A stretch of DNA of 64,000 nucleotides, from the NCBI GenBank assembly GCA_017397305.1, contig JAFQJB010000004.1, positions 56,804 to 120,803 on the forward strand. Reading direction: 5' to 3'. A program made the position numbers and the translations under genes. Shown piece after piece: positions 33,514 to 43,037 of this stretch. How positions within the stretch are numbered: the first letter of the stretch is position 1; every line of letters begins with the position of its first letter. Below the pieces are notes generated by a model. The model had not been told where the DNA came from and searched no databases. It was given only the letters and a program-made list of their open reading frames with translations. The stretch comes from Clostridia bacterium. Lineage in GTDB: Bacteria; Bacillota; Clostridia; Christensenellales; Borkfalkiaceae.

Positions 33514-33545
33514 TGAACGGTAGAGGTTTATGCCGTTCAATTTTT
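33513..33545 (+). terminator. Terminator hairpin overlapping the next gene's promoter
   Basis: TTGAACGG (33513-33520) pairs perfectly with CCGTTCAA (33533-33540), with a 12-base loop and a TTTTT tail. It would end TauE/SafE transcripts. Transcripts from the overlapping promoter begin about where the left arm ends, so they escape it. Confidence 0.7.
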
Positions 33546-33587
33546 GGTATAACTATTAAACGCGTTAAAAATAAGGAGAATATAAAA

Positions 33588-33782
33588 ATGGCAAACAAAA
33601 TCACTGAAAACACTACTATTTTTGAAGCAATTCAGTTAAACCCCAAGGCTGGCGAAATTCTTATGTCTTACGGCATGCATTGTTTGGGATGTGCACTTGC
33701 TCACGGTGAAACCGTTGGTGAAGCTGCTGACGTTCACGGAGCAGATTTAGACAAAATGCTCAAAGAACTCAACGAGTTTTAA
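33588..33782 (+). CDS. DUF1858-domain small protein
   Basis: This 64-residue protein matches DUF1858. ITENTTIFEAIQLNP begins the domain, and GMHCLGCALAHGETVGEAA carries the conserved CxxC pair, suggesting redox or metal binding. Such proteins are common in anaerobes, often fused or adjacent to hybrid-cluster or nitrogen/sulfur redox proteins. I chose the ATG at 33588 because AAGGAG lies 8 bases upstream, whereas the longer frame to 33513 includes the promoter. It may be co-transcribed with secD. Confidence 0.9.
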   Translation: MANKITENTTIFEAIQLNPKAGEILMSYGMHCLGCALAHGETVGEAADVHGADLDKMLKELNEF

Positions 33783-33830
33783 TTTTTGATTAACTAGCAA
33801 ATTTATGCGGGTTTTCCGCAGGAGGCAAAA

Positions 33831-35150
33831 ATGACAAAAAGAAAGTCAATAACTTTATTAGTCATATTCAGCATAATTATGGCAGCGGTGATATTTTTCA
33901 CCTTCGTTCGTTTTTCTTTCGGTATTAATAAAGAAAAACAATACTTGCCTGCTTTCGGTGCTGTAACTCTCGATTATGATATCGAAGGGGGAAAGGTTTA
34001 CACGTTAAAACTTTCCGACGATAATGAAGAAGAAGTTGAAGATATCGGCGAAGTTTTGGAAACTCTCGAATATAGACTAAACGCGCTTGGATATTCCGCA
34101 CACTCGGTAAAGGCTGTAAAGTCTACCGATAAAGACGTTTTGGACTATGAAATTAGGGTGGAAATGGCTGACAAGGACACGGCAAATCAAGATATTGCTG
34201 TTATTGCGGCATATGGCGAAGTGCAGTTCTTCGGCGGTACGGAAGCAAACCCCACCGAACGCATACTTGAAGGCGTAAAGGTGGTTGATAATGCTAAATA
34301 CGTTGGAGCATACACCGATGAAGAAACTGGTACAAAGAGACACCAAGTTGCTATCGAGTTTACTAAAGAAGGATACGATGCACTTATCGAAAAGATAAAT
34401 TCCGCAAGCAGTTATTACGTTGAGGTTAAACTTGGCGACCAAGTGTTGCTTCAAGGTTCGTCACCCATTAAGGCAGACTATTTTGCAGAAAAGACCTTAG
34501 GCGTTACTAGCCCGTCGGAAGCGGGTGCAAAACAAATGGTTTTGCAAATCGTATCGGGAGGACTTAACTACAAGTACACCATAGAAGAGGGTGGAGAGAC
34601 TTTCTCTATCTTTGGCGAAAGAGCATCGACGAGAATTGCCTTAGCAGTTGCGTTTACAATCGTTACCCTTATGATTGCATTCATAATTGCATACAAAGGA
34701 CTCGGCACTGTTGCTGGCATTGGAAAGGCAGTGTTCTTCATTTCGGGCTTGTGGTTACTCGTTGCAGTTCCTAACGTTGTCGTTTCTATGAACGGCTTGT
34801 TCGGTGCGTTGCTTGCTATCATATTGTACGCATCGTCCTTGATTGTAACTTGCAACAGAGTTAAGGAAGAATACTCTCACAGCGAAAAGACGGTTAAAGC
34901 CGCAATCAATAAAGGCTTTAGAAAATCGTTCATTCCCGTTCTCGGCATGCACGTTGTTTCGGGTGTGTTTGCAATATTGCTATTGATATTTGCAACTGGA
35001 ACGCTCCGCTCGTTCGCAGCAGTATTTGGAATTTTGGTGGCAGTATCATTCGTTTGCAGTACTGCATTGACAAGAATATTTACCGCACTTCTTTTACCTC
35101 TTTACAAGGACAAGGAAAATTTCTTGCACGCAAAGAAGGAGGTAAGATAA
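33831..35150 (+). CDS. secD: Divergent SecD-like translocase subunit
   Basis: This 439-residue protein has an N-terminal transmembrane helix, a first periplasmic-type domain opening with VTLDYDIEGG (the SecD LDLxGG motif), and five C-terminal membrane segments. SecD and SecF use the proton gradient to pull exported proteins from SecYEG. The usual VDANVLIFERI motif, whose Asp relays protons, reads ILYASSLIVTCNRV here (about residues 330-345). Assignment therefore leans on layout, the GG motif, the RVKEEY tail, and the secD-secF-recJ-relA gene order. GCAGGAGG is its ribosome site. Confidence 0.75.
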   Translation: MTKRKSITLLVIFSIIMAAVIFFTFVRFSFGINKEKQYLPAFGAVTLDYDIEGGKVYTLKLSDDNEEEVEDIGEVLETLEYRLNALGYSAHSVKAVKSTDKDVLDYEIRVEMADKDTANQDIAVIAAYGEVQFFGGTEANPTERILEGVKVVDNAKYVGAYTDEETGTKRHQVAIEFTKEGYDALIEKINSASSYYVEVKLGDQVLLQGSSPIKADYFAEKTLGVTSPSEAGAKQMVLQIVSGGLNYKYTIEEGGETFSIFGERASTRIALAVAFTIVTLMIAFIIAYKGLGTVAGIGKAVFFISGLWLLVAVPNVVVSMNGLFGALLAIILYASSLIVTCNRVKEEYSHSEKTVKAAINKGFRKSFIPVLGMHVVSGVFAILLLIFATGTLRSFAAVFGILVAVSFVCSTALTRIFTALLLPLYKDKENFLHAKKEVR

Positions 35151-35151
35151 T

Positions 35152-36048
35152 ATGAAAAACGGTGTTATGAGTAAAGTTAAGCACTATATCATTGCCTTGC
35201 TTGTAATCGTTGTGGTTGGCGTTACCCTTTTTGGTATATTCGGTTTTAACCAAACGAGCGATTTTAAAGACTCTTATCAAGTAAAAGTTTCTATCGACCG
35301 TAAAGCAGAGGGGGCAACTCAACTTCTCGAAGAATCGGTTGAAGAATTCTTTGATAAAAAAGCAAACGTTGTAACTTACGCAACCCAAGTTGAAGACGGC
35401 GGAAAGATTATCATTCTCAAACTAAGAGAAGAAATCAGTGATGAGACCGTTGCCGAAGCAAAAACGTTCTTGCAAGAAAAATTTGATGCTAAACAACTTA
35501 AAGCAAAGGTAAGTGTTGAAGCTGAAGAAATCGTTGTAAACAACGGCGTAAGCTGGAAGATTTTCTTAGCATCGGGAATTGCCCTTGTCGTAATCTTTAT
35601 TTACGCACTCATATTTGAAAAACTTGCTGGCGCACTTGCCGTTTGTTATTCGGCAATCGTGTCGGTTATAACCTTCCTTGCTTTGATGGGAATAACAAGG
35701 CTTCCCGCAAGCCCGTTCATTGTTTCATCAAGCATCATAGCAATGGTATTATCCTCGGCAATGGCATTAACATCAGTTGCTAGATATAAGGAAGAAGCTA
35801 AAAATACCGCAAACGAAAAGTTAACTTATGCACAATTAGTTGACGACGTTTCAAAGAAAGAGAAGAAAAAATATATCTTGTGCGCGGGTGTTGTTGCCTT
35901 CGTTGGTATAGTTCTTGCATTGTGCGGTCTTGGATACTTCATTTGGGCGGGTGCTCAAATAATTCTTGCAGGCGCAAGCGCACTCTTTACAACATACTTT
36001 GGCGCACCACTCGTTTGGTCTTTGGTAAAGAGCAAAAAGAAAAAATAA
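35152..36048 (+). CDS. secF: Divergent SecF-like translocase subunit
   Basis: This 298-residue protein has one N-terminal transmembrane helix, a ~100-residue extracytoplasmic domain and a group of five hydrophobic segments from residue 135, the SecF arrangement. The family motif with Asp (INDTIVVFDRI type) is replaced by the stretch around ALTSVARYKEEAKN, so no transmembrane Asp is visible. It starts 1 base after secD with a GAAGGAGG site. Together they could still form a partner of SecYEG, but proton coupling is doubtful. Confidence 0.7.
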   Translation: MKNGVMSKVKHYIIALLVIVVVGVTLFGIFGFNQTSDFKDSYQVKVSIDRKAEGATQLLEESVEEFFDKKANVVTYATQVEDGGKIIILKLREEISDETVAEAKTFLQEKFDAKQLKAKVSVEAEEIVVNNGVSWKIFLASGIALVVIFIYALIFEKLAGALAVCYSAIVSVITFLALMGITRLPASPFIVSSSIIAMVLSSAMALTSVARYKEEAKNTANEKLTYAQLVDDVSKKEKKKYILCAGVVAFVGIVLALCGLGYFIWAGAQIILAGASALFTTYFGAPLVWSLVKSKKKK

Positions 36049-36073
36049 TCGTTAATATCGATAAATAAACATT

Positions 36074-36103
36074 CAATAAGGCGGGATTTTTTCCGCCTTA
36101 TTG
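36074..36103 (+). terminator. Hairpin between secF and recJ
   Basis: CAATAAGGCGG (36074-36084) pairs perfectly with CCGCCTTATTG (36093-36103). Only a short T-poor stretch follows, so termination may be partial. Confidence 0.55.
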
Positions 36104-36123
36104 CATATTTGGTAAAATAAAAA

Positions 36124-38403
36124 ATGAAAATTGTTTACGGTAAAAATCTATCAAATGCCGAATGGGAAAAGGCAAGCATAATTTCAAACGAATGCGATAT
36201 CTTGTTTGATACCGCACGTCTTTTGGTGTGCCGTGATATCGATACCGTGGAACAAGCAAAAGCATTTTTATCACCAGGGAAAAAGGGCTTCAATAACCCC
36301 TTTGACCTAGATTGTATGCAAGATGCCGTGGATAGAATTACTATCGCAAAACAAAACAATGAAAGTGTTTTGATTTTTGGTGACTACGATGCCGACGGTG
36401 TTTGTGCAGCGACCGTGCTATATTATTGCCTAAAAAAATTCGGCATAAACGCACGCGTGTTCGTCCCCGAACGCGAAGAGGGGTATAGCATAAACATTCA
36501 AACTATCGAAAGGCTTAATTTAGAGCAAAAAATTGACCTTTTAATCACCGTTGACTGCGGTATAAGTGACAAGGAAAAAATCAGTTCGGTCATTCAGTCG
36601 GGTATCGACGTTATCGTAACCGACCACCACGAAGCGCCCGAAGATTTGCCCGAAACTATCACCATAAACCCAAAAATCAAGGGACAAAAATACCCGTTTG
36701 ACGCACTTTGTGGGGCGGGTGTTGCCTATAAATTGGGAAGAGCGCTTATCGGTGAAGATGCTGACGAATATTTGGATTTGGTTGCACTCGCAACCGTTGC
36801 CGACAGCATGGATTTGGTAAAAGAAAACCGCGATATCGTGGTTGAAGGGCTTAAAATATTCAACGATAAAGATAAGCAAAGGTTGGCTTTTAAGTATCTA
36901 CTGCCTGAAAACGTTCGTCAAGTCACCGCTCAAACCTTAGCATACGTCATTGCGCCTAGGGTTAATGCGGGCGGAAGAATGGGCGACGCAAACACCGCGC
37001 TAGAAATCTTTATAACTGAAGACGAAAACCGCGTGTTTGACTTAGCGGTAAAACTTAACGAATATAATATTGCAAGACAAGCCGAATGCGAAAGCATTTA
37101 TAGAGAGGCAAAGGAAAAAATCGTTACCGAAAAACTTAGCGACAAGCAAGTAATCTTCGTTAGCGACAAAAAGTGGCAAGCAGGCTTTGTTGGTATAGTT
37201 GCCTCAAAACTAGTGGAAGAATTTTCCCGTCCCGTAATTGTTTTTGCGGGGCATGAAGACCACCTAAAAGGCTCGGCACGTAGCGTAGACGGGGTTAACA
37301 TATACGACGCGATATGTTCGGCAAAGGACCTTTTGATTGCATACGGCGGGCACGCACAAGCGGCTGGCGTTGCAGTAAGTGAAGAAAATCTTGCACTACT
37401 TTCCGCAAGACTAAATAATTACGTTAAAAACCTTTCGGGAAAACCTGAACTCGAAAAAAAAGTGTTTGCCGAGTGGGAAATTGATAAAAAATTCCCCATA
37501 AGGTTTGCAAAAGAAATAGATATGTTAGAGCCGTTTGGTGTAGGCAACCGCAAACCAGTGTTTGCAACTGAGATTGAATCGGTGCTATCCCTTCCATTAA
37601 AGAGCGGTTCGGTGCACTATTCCTTTAAGACCGAGGCAATGGAAATGCTCGATTTTAACGGTGAAAACAACGTTGAAATTTTGGGGCTTCCCATAAAGAA
37701 AAAGGTTGTGTTTGAGCCTAATCTTTCGGTGTTTAAAAACCGCGAATCGCTTAAAGGTTATTGTAAATACGTCATTCCCGAATGGGAAAATCTCGATAAG
37801 CTTAAACCCTATATTTTCCAGAATAGGTTAAAGGGCTTAAAAAATAGTCAAAGCGGGGTAGCGCGCAATATAAAGGCGTGTGAGGTCAAGGAATACATAG
37901 CTGAAAAAACTCTTTTCGTCCTCTACGATTGGGATAATTTAAAGCTTTATCCCGAACTTTTAGGCTTGCCTATAAGTGCATTTACAACCGAGCATAAAAC
38001 CGCCCCGATAGTTTTAGTCAGTCCAAGTTATATTCCCGATGGATATAATAGGGTGGTGTATCTAGAATATACTTCGCAACTAATCGATTCTAACGCGGAA
38101 AACTTTGTCGTTAGCGACGTTGACGCAAATCTTATTCTAAAGTGCATAAGCACGGATAGAGATGCGTTTAAGCAAAAGTTTAGCGAATTATTATCCTTTA
38201 CGGGAAAAGGTTTTTACGGCAGTGCAAAGTTTGCAAGCCAATATTTTAGTGAAGACGTTTATCAAACCATATTCGCTATTGAAGTGTTCTTAGAACTTGG
38301 AATATTTAAGAATGATAACGGAGTTTTTACCTATGACCAAATGGTGAAAAACGCATTGACAAACTCTAGTTTGTATAGTAAAATTAGCTTAATAAAAGGT
38401 TAA
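36124..38403 (+). CDS. recJ: Single-stranded-DNA-specific exonuclease RecJ
   Basis: This 759-residue DHH-family 5'-3' exonuclease acts in recombination and mismatch repair. Motifs: FGDYDADGVCA (residues 85-95, metal-binding Asps), VTDHHEAPED (from 166), the GGRMG region near 283, and GGHAQAAG in the DHHA1 domain, followed by the OB fold and the extra C-terminal region typical of Firmicutes RecJ. No ribosome site is seen before the ATG. A TAAAAT stretch ends 5 bases before it, so a leaderless start is possible, although the -35 region is poor. It is followed by relA at 2 bases. Confidence 0.93.
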   Translation: MKIVYGKNLSNAEWEKASIISNECDILFDTARLLVCRDIDTVEQAKAFLSPGKKGFNNPFDLDCMQDAVDRITIAKQNNESVLIFGDYDADGVCAATVLYYCLKKFGINARVFVPEREEGYSINIQTIERLNLEQKIDLLITVDCGISDKEKISSVIQSGIDVIVTDHHEAPEDLPETITINPKIKGQKYPFDALCGAGVAYKLGRALIGEDADEYLDLVALATVADSMDLVKENRDIVVEGLKIFNDKDKQRLAFKYLLPENVRQVTAQTLAYVIAPRVNAGGRMGDANTALEIFITEDENRVFDLAVKLNEYNIARQAECESIYREAKEKIVTEKLSDKQVIFVSDKKWQAGFVGIVASKLVEEFSRPVIVFAGHEDHLKGSARSVDGVNIYDAICSAKDLLIAYGGHAQAAGVAVSEENLALLSARLNNYVKNLSGKPELEKKVFAEWEIDKKFPIRFAKEIDMLEPFGVGNRKPVFATEIESVLSLPLKSGSVHYSFKTEAMEMLDFNGENNVEILGLPIKKKVVFEPNLSVFKNRESLKGYCKYVIPEWENLDKLKPYIFQNRLKGLKNSQSGVARNIKACEVKEYIAEKTLFVLYDWDNLKLYPELLGLPISAFTTEHKTAPIVLVSPSYIPDGYNRVVYLEYTSQLIDSNAENFVVSDVDANLILKCISTDRDAFKQKFSELLSFTGKGFYGSAKFASQYFSEDVYQTIFAIEVFLELGIFKNDNGVFTYDQMVKNALTNSSLYSKISLIKG

Positions 38404-38405
38404 TT

Positions 38406-40538
38406 ATGTTTGATATTTTGCAAAAATTAGAAAAGACCTATAACGGCAAAGATTTGGCACTATTAAAAAGTGCATACGACTTTGCGAAAACTGCGCACGC
38501 AAACCAAAAACGTGCTTCGGGTGAAGAATATTTTATTCACCCTTGTACCGTTGCGCGCATTTTGGTTGATTTAGGACTTGACGCGGCAACCGTTGCCGCG
38601 GCATTTTTGCACGACGTTATAGAAGATACTCCCGTTTCGGAAGGGGATATCAAAAAGGAGTTTGGTGCCGAGGTTTTAGAACTAGTTGTGGGCGTTACCA
38701 AACTCGATAAAATCCGTTTTAACTCTAAAGAAGAAGAGCAAGCCGAAAACTTTAGAAAAATTTTTGTTGCAATGGCAAAAGATATAAGGGTTATTATTAT
38801 AAAACTTGCCGATAGATTGCACAATATGCGCTCGCTTAACTTTTTGTCAAGCGACCGCCAACAACGTATGGCAAGGGAAACGCTTGAAATTTACGCACCG
38901 CTTGCCGATAGACTTGGTATTTCGCAAATCAAGTGCGAACTTGAAGACCTTTGCTTAAAATACCTTGAACCCGATATATACGAATACCTCTCTAGTAACA
39001 TTGACGAAAGGTTGAAAGAGAGCGTAGACCTCGTTGAACACGTTGTTGAAGAGGTTAAAGCTATGCTTGCCGATTCTGGTGTGTCGGGTGACGTTTACGG
39101 TAGAAAGAAACACTTATACAGCGTTCATAGAAAAATGAAACAACGCAACAAAACCCTTGACCAAATCTATGATTTAGTGGCGATTAGGGTTATCGTTAAC
39201 ACCGTTGACGAATGCTATGAAGTGTTTGGTAAAATTCACCACAAATGGAAACCTGTTCCGGGAAGAATCAAAGACTATATCGCAACGCCAAAACTAAACA
39301 TGTACCGCTCGCTTCACACGACGGTAATGACCAACTTTGGTAAGGTTTTTGAAATTCAAATAAGAACGTACGAAATGAACCACGCAGCCGAATACGGTAT
39401 CGCTGCGCATTGGAAATATAAAGAAAACAAAAAAGAAGCCGATGACCTTGATACCCGCCTTTCTTGGATAAGAGAGGTTATGGAATGGCAGGGTGGCTTA
39501 AAAGATAGTAAGGAGTTTTTGAACTCGTTAAAGGGTGACATATATAGTTCTGAAGTTTTGGTATTCACCCCGAAAGGCGACGTTATAAGTCTGCCAAAAG
39601 ACGCAACCCCACTAGATTTTGCATACAATATCCACTCACAAGTAGGTAATAAGTGCGTAGGGGCAAAGGTCAACTCAAAAATGGTGCCCTTAAACACCAT
39701 ATTGCAGGTTGGCGACGTCGTTGATATCATCACTTCGCAAAACTCTAAAGGTCCGTCTTGGGACTGGCTCAAAATTGTTAAAAGTCCTTCAGCTCGCGTT
39801 AAGATAAGGCAATTCTTTAAGCGCGAAATGAAGGAAGAAAACATAAAAATGGGCAAATCCATGTTTGAAGCCGAGGCAAAAAGAAGGGGCTATTCGCTCA
39901 GCGAATTGGTTACCGACGAGGCATTCGAACACGTTGCTTCAAAACTTTCTTTCACCGGTCAAGACGAAATGTTTGCATCTATCGGCTACGGCGCGTTGAC
40001 GGTAAACCACGTAATCGTTAAGTTTATTGATTTTTATAGAAGAAATCAACCTAAGGAAGAAATCACCAAACTCATCAACAAAAACACGAGCAGTTCTGGT
40101 GGTGTAAACGTTAAGGGCATGGCGGGGCTACTCGTCCGCTTTGCAAGGTGCTGTACGCCAGTTCCGGGCGACGATATCGTCGGCTTTATCTCAAGAGGGC
40201 ATGGTGTAACCGTTCATAGACGCGACTGCCCTAACCTTAAAAACATTGAAAGCGATAGGCTTATTGAAGTAAGCTGGGCAAATACCGCATCGAGCAGTTA
40301 CAATGCAACGATAAAGGTTATCGGCAATACTCAAACGGAAATTTTGACCATCGTTGCGTCGGTTGTCGCTCAGTTTGACCTAGATATTATATCCACAAAC
40401 GGAAGAGTGGACTTAAAGACCAAGCAGGCAATCGTCGATTTTTGCGTAAGAATTAACAGCAAAGACGCCCTTAACAGCCTTATAACCAAACTTAAACAAG
40501 ACCCTAAGATAATAGACGTTTATAGGACGGCAAACTGA
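38406..40538 (+). CDS. relA: Bifunctional (p)ppGpp synthetase/hydrolase
   Basis: This 710-residue RelA/SpoT homologue has the HD hydrolase domain with AAFLHDVIEDT (near residue 72), the synthetase domain with YIATPKLNMYRSLHT (near 297), TGS (FTPKGDVISLP, near 385) and a C-terminal ACT domain. Both catalytic domains look intact, so it should make and degrade the stringent-response alarmone. The CCTPVPGDDIVGF zinc-finger-like region is present. It lies 2 bases after recJ and overlaps the next gene by 1 base. Confidence 0.95.
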   Translation: MFDILQKLEKTYNGKDLALLKSAYDFAKTAHANQKRASGEEYFIHPCTVARILVDLGLDAATVAAAFLHDVIEDTPVSEGDIKKEFGAEVLELVVGVTKLDKIRFNSKEEEQAENFRKIFVAMAKDIRVIIIKLADRLHNMRSLNFLSSDRQQRMARETLEIYAPLADRLGISQIKCELEDLCLKYLEPDIYEYLSSNIDERLKESVDLVEHVVEEVKAMLADSGVSGDVYGRKKHLYSVHRKMKQRNKTLDQIYDLVAIRVIVNTVDECYEVFGKIHHKWKPVPGRIKDYIATPKLNMYRSLHTTVMTNFGKVFEIQIRTYEMNHAAEYGIAAHWKYKENKKEADDLDTRLSWIREVMEWQGGLKDSKEFLNSLKGDIYSSEVLVFTPKGDVISLPKDATPLDFAYNIHSQVGNKCVGAKVNSKMVPLNTILQVGDVVDIITSQNSKGPSWDWLKIVKSPSARVKIRQFFKREMKEENIKMGKSMFEAEAKRRGYSLSELVTDEAFEHVASKLSFTGQDEMFASIGYGALTVNHVIVKFIDFYRRNQPKEEITKLINKNTSSSGGVNVKGMAGLLVRFARCCTPVPGDDIVGFISRGHGVTVHRRDCPNLKNIESDRLIEVSWANTASSSYNATIKVIGNTQTEILTIVASVVAQFDLDIISTNGRVDLKTKQAIVDFCVRINSKDALNSLITKLKQDPKIIDVYRTAN

Positions 40539-41155
40539 TGAAATTATATCATTTAGTAACCAGCCTTCTCAGTGTAAACACCTACTTTTTGATTAACGAT
40601 GAAACAAAAGAAGCGGTGGTTATCGACGGCGGTGAAAACTATAAAAAAGTAAAACAAGCAGAGCAAAGCCTTGGTGTGACCATCAAGGCTGTTTTGCTTA
40701 CTCACGGCCATTTTGACCATGCGGGCAACGCAAAAAAACTTCAAGAGGACGGCGCAAAGATTTATATAAGCAAGATTGACGCACCAAAACTTAAAAATGA
40801 ACTTAATTTGGGCGGAAATTTTGGTAGAGCCTTTGATTATCTTGATGCTGACGTAACTTTTAGCGATGGGGATAAGTTCACGATTTGCGGAATTGATTTT
40901 GAAGTGGTGATGACCCCCGGTCACACAGACGGCTCGGCAACCTTTATCGTGGAAAATATGATGTTCACGGGCGACACTTTGTTTTTGGAGTCGGTGGGTA
41001 GAACGGATTTTCCAACGGGTAGCAGGGAGCAACTCGTTGCCTCGATAAAAAGGCTTTACGCAAGGGAAGGGGACTATAAGGTTTACCCAGGCCACCAAAA
41101 TTTTACCACACTAGAACACGAAAGAAAGTATAATACCTTTGTAGATTATGATTGA
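40538..41155 (+). CDS. Metallo-beta-lactamase-fold hydrolase (YcbL/glyoxalase II-like)
   Basis: This 205-residue protein has THGHFDHAGN (HxHxDH, near residue 52), TPGHTDGSA with the third His, FTGDTLF with the bridging Asp, and YPGHQNFTT near the C-terminus. The short form lacks the C-terminal helical domain of true glyoxalase II, so it is a YcbL-type enzyme on glutathione-like or other thioesters. The gene between relA and hemZ is of this kind in many Clostridia. It overlaps relA by 1 base and hemZ by 8. Confidence 0.9.
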   Translation: MKLYHLVTSLLSVNTYFLINDETKEAVVIDGGENYKKVKQAEQSLGVTIKAVLLTHGHFDHAGNAKKLQEDGAKIYISKIDAPKLKNELNLGGNFGRAFDYLDADVTFSDGDKFTICGIDFEVVMTPGHTDGSATFIVENMMFTGDTLFLESVGRTDFPTGSREQLVASIKRLYAREGDYKVYPGHQNFTTLEHERKYNTFVDYD

Positions 41156-42518
41156 TACTAATTTGGAATCTTTAACTAGTGATTTACTAGAAGTTGAAAA
41201 TTTATTTGCGGGTGGTGACGAGCTTAAAATTCGTCATCGCTTTACCGAAAGTGAAGGAAAGGTTGTCAATACCGTCACGGTAAACGGCAAAATTTTCGCG
41301 TACGGAAATTTAGTAAAAAAAGAAATGGATGAAATAGAAAGAAAACGCATTGTCAAAAGGTATGCAAAGCTTTCTATCTATAAAGCCCTCTCCAAATTCT
41401 TTGAAAAGGACTTGCCCTGGGGTGCATTAACGGGTATAAGACCTACAAAACTTGCCTATCAACAACTGCAAGACACAGGCGAATTTACCGAGTTTTTCTT
41501 AGATACAATGAAAGTTAGCAAGGAAAAAACCTTGCTTACCCAAAAGGTAATAGAGCAACAACGTGGCATTTATACGCTTGACGACAATAATACCGACTTC
41601 TTTGTTTTCATTCCGTTTTGCCCGTCTAGGTGCCGATACTGTTCGTTTATAAGCGCTGACATTAAGAGTGCTGAACGTTACGTAGACCAATATATCGACA
41701 CTTTGATTGACGAAATTGAATATAGCGCACAATTTATTAAAAACCTAAGAAGCATCTATATCGGTGGCGGTACGCCCGTTGCGCTATCCGACGATAGACT
41801 TGAAAGGGTGCTTAAAGCAATCGCTAAGATTAATACAGGCGTTGAATATACGGTTGAAGCGGGAAGACCCGATGCTATAACTAAGAGCAACCTTAAACTT
41901 CTAAAAGATTACGGAGTAACCCGCGTTTGCGTAAACCCGCAAACCTTTTCGGATAAAACGCTTAAAATTTTGGGAAGAAATCATACTGCCGAACAAGTCA
42001 AAGAAAAATTCTATATGGCAAAGGACGATTTTATTACCAATATGGATTTAATTGCAGGGCTTGACGGCGAAACGTTCGAGGACTTTAAAGAAAGCTTAGA
42101 TACCGCAATATCGCTTTCCCCCGACAATATAACCGTGCATACCCTTTGCATAAAAAGAGGGTCGCGCCTAGCTGAGAGCGAGAGTAGGCTGTCTGGTGAG
42201 CAAGTGGAAAAAATGGTTGATTACGCACATAAATCGCTTGAAGAGGCAGGATTTAATCCCTATTACCTCTACAGGCAAAAGTATATGGCGGGCAATTTAG
42301 AGAACGTTGGATACACAAAACCGGGCAAGGCTTGTATTTATAACGTGGACGCAATGGAAGAAATTTCGCAAAACGTTGCGTGCGGTGCAAACGCCATTTC
42401 AAAGCGAGTTTATTTTGGCGGAAGACGGATAGAGAGAAGTGCTTCACCCAAAGACGTGGCGACTTACTTGCAAAAAATAGAGCAAATTAAGAGTGAAAAG
42501 TTCAAATTATTCTCATAA
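41148..42518 (+). CDS. hemZ: Coproporphyrinogen III oxidase-like radical SAM protein
   Basis: This 456-residue radical SAM enzyme has CPSRCRYC (Cys158, Cys162, Cys165) for the 4Fe-4S cluster and an IGGGTP motif near residue 205, with a C-terminal HemN-like domain containing YYLYRQKYMAGN. HemZ of Clostridia is an anaerobic coproporphyrinogen dehydrogenase-like protein; the true reaction is not settled in all members. It overlaps the MBL gene by 8 bases with weak ribosome sites, indicating coupling. It is the last gene of the recJ operon. Confidence 0.9.
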   Translation: MIDTNLESLTSDLLEVENLFAGGDELKIRHRFTESEGKVVNTVTVNGKIFAYGNLVKKEMDEIERKRIVKRYAKLSIYKALSKFFEKDLPWGALTGIRPTKLAYQQLQDTGEFTEFFLDTMKVSKEKTLLTQKVIEQQRGIYTLDDNNTDFFVFIPFCPSRCRYCSFISADIKSAERYVDQYIDTLIDEIEYSAQFIKNLRSIYIGGGTPVALSDDRLERVLKAIAKINTGVEYTVEAGRPDAITKSNLKLLKDYGVTRVCVNPQTFSDKTLKILGRNHTAEQVKEKFYMAKDDFITNMDLIAGLDGETFEDFKESLDTAISLSPDNITVHTLCIKRGSRLAESESRLSGEQVEKMVDYAHKSLEEAGFNPYYLYRQKYMAGNLENVGYTKPGKACIYNVDAMEEISQNVACGANAISKRVYFGGRRIERSASPKDVATYLQKIEQIKSEKFKLFS

Positions 42519-42533
42519 TAGGATAAAAAATAG

Positions 42534-42562
42534 TTTACAAACCCAAATAATTTTGATATACT
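42534..42562 (+). promoter_or_regulatory. Promoter of rpsO
   Basis: TTTACA (42534-42539) and TATACT (42557-42562) with a 17-base spacer. Confidence 0.8.
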
Positions 42563-42565
42563 AAT

Positions 42566-42640
42566 TAGGCTTGATACTTTAGGCAAGGTTTTGTGGTTCT
42601 CCACCCGTTGCTTTGCTTAAAGCGAATTATTCCATAAATA
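42566..42640 (+). promoter_or_regulatory. Probable S15 (rpsO) leader autoregulatory RNA
   Basis: The ~90-base leader folds: CTTTA pairs with TAAAG as an outer stem around an inner GTGG-TTCT-CCAC hairpin and a GCAA/TTGC helix. S15 leaders in Firmicutes bind the ribosomal protein to repress rpsO. The assignment is by position and foldability. Confidence 0.5.
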
Positions 42641-42657
42641 ATAGGAGGTAAAAGAAT

Positions 42658-42921
42658 ATGGAAAAGGCAAAGAAACAAGAAATTATAGCAAAATTCGCTC
42701 GTCATGAAGGTGACACTGGTTCAGCAGAAGTGCAAATCGCACTCCTCACCGAAAGAATCAACCACTTGAACGAGCATCTCTCAACCAACAAGCACGACAA
42801 CCACTCAAGACGTGGTCTTATGAAAATGGTTGGTGAAAGACGCGGTCTTTTGAAGTATTTGATGGAAATCGATATCGAAAGATACAGAAAGGTTATCGCG
42901 GACTTGAATTTGAGAAAGTAA
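42658..42921 (+). CDS. rpsO: 30S ribosomal protein S15
   Basis: This 87-residue protein matches S15 along its length: [20 protein letters not shown] near residues 15-35, [10 protein letters not shown] (45-54) and [15 protein letters not shown] at the C-terminus. It binds 16S rRNA early in small-subunit assembly. An AGGAGGT site precedes the ATG. It is followed by a terminator and then pnp, the usual Firmicutes order. Confidence 0.97.
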   Translation: MEKAKKQEIIAKFARHEGDTGSAEVQIALLTERINHLNEHLSTNKHDNHSRRGLMKMVGERRGLLKYLMEIDIERYRKVIADLNLRK

Positions 42922-42925
42922 AAAC

Positions 42926-42963
42926 ATTGGGGCGACATAATTTTTTTGTCGCCCAATTTTTTT
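42926..42963 (+). terminator. Terminator between rpsO and pnp
   Basis: ATTGGGGCGACA and TGTCGCCCAAT pair with one bulged G, followed by seven T. Read-through into pnp is common for this locus. Confidence 0.8.
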
Positions 42964-43037
42964 AAAACCAAGGTAATTATGCGTGGCGCAGGTGCGTTAC
43001 GTTTCAAAAAAATATAGAGTTTAGAAGGAGAGAAAAA

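Noticed and set aside
38406..42518. relA-hemZ region as a toxin or defence locus
   Set aside because: Every gene has a housekeeping assignment and the gene order is the ordinary Clostridia one.
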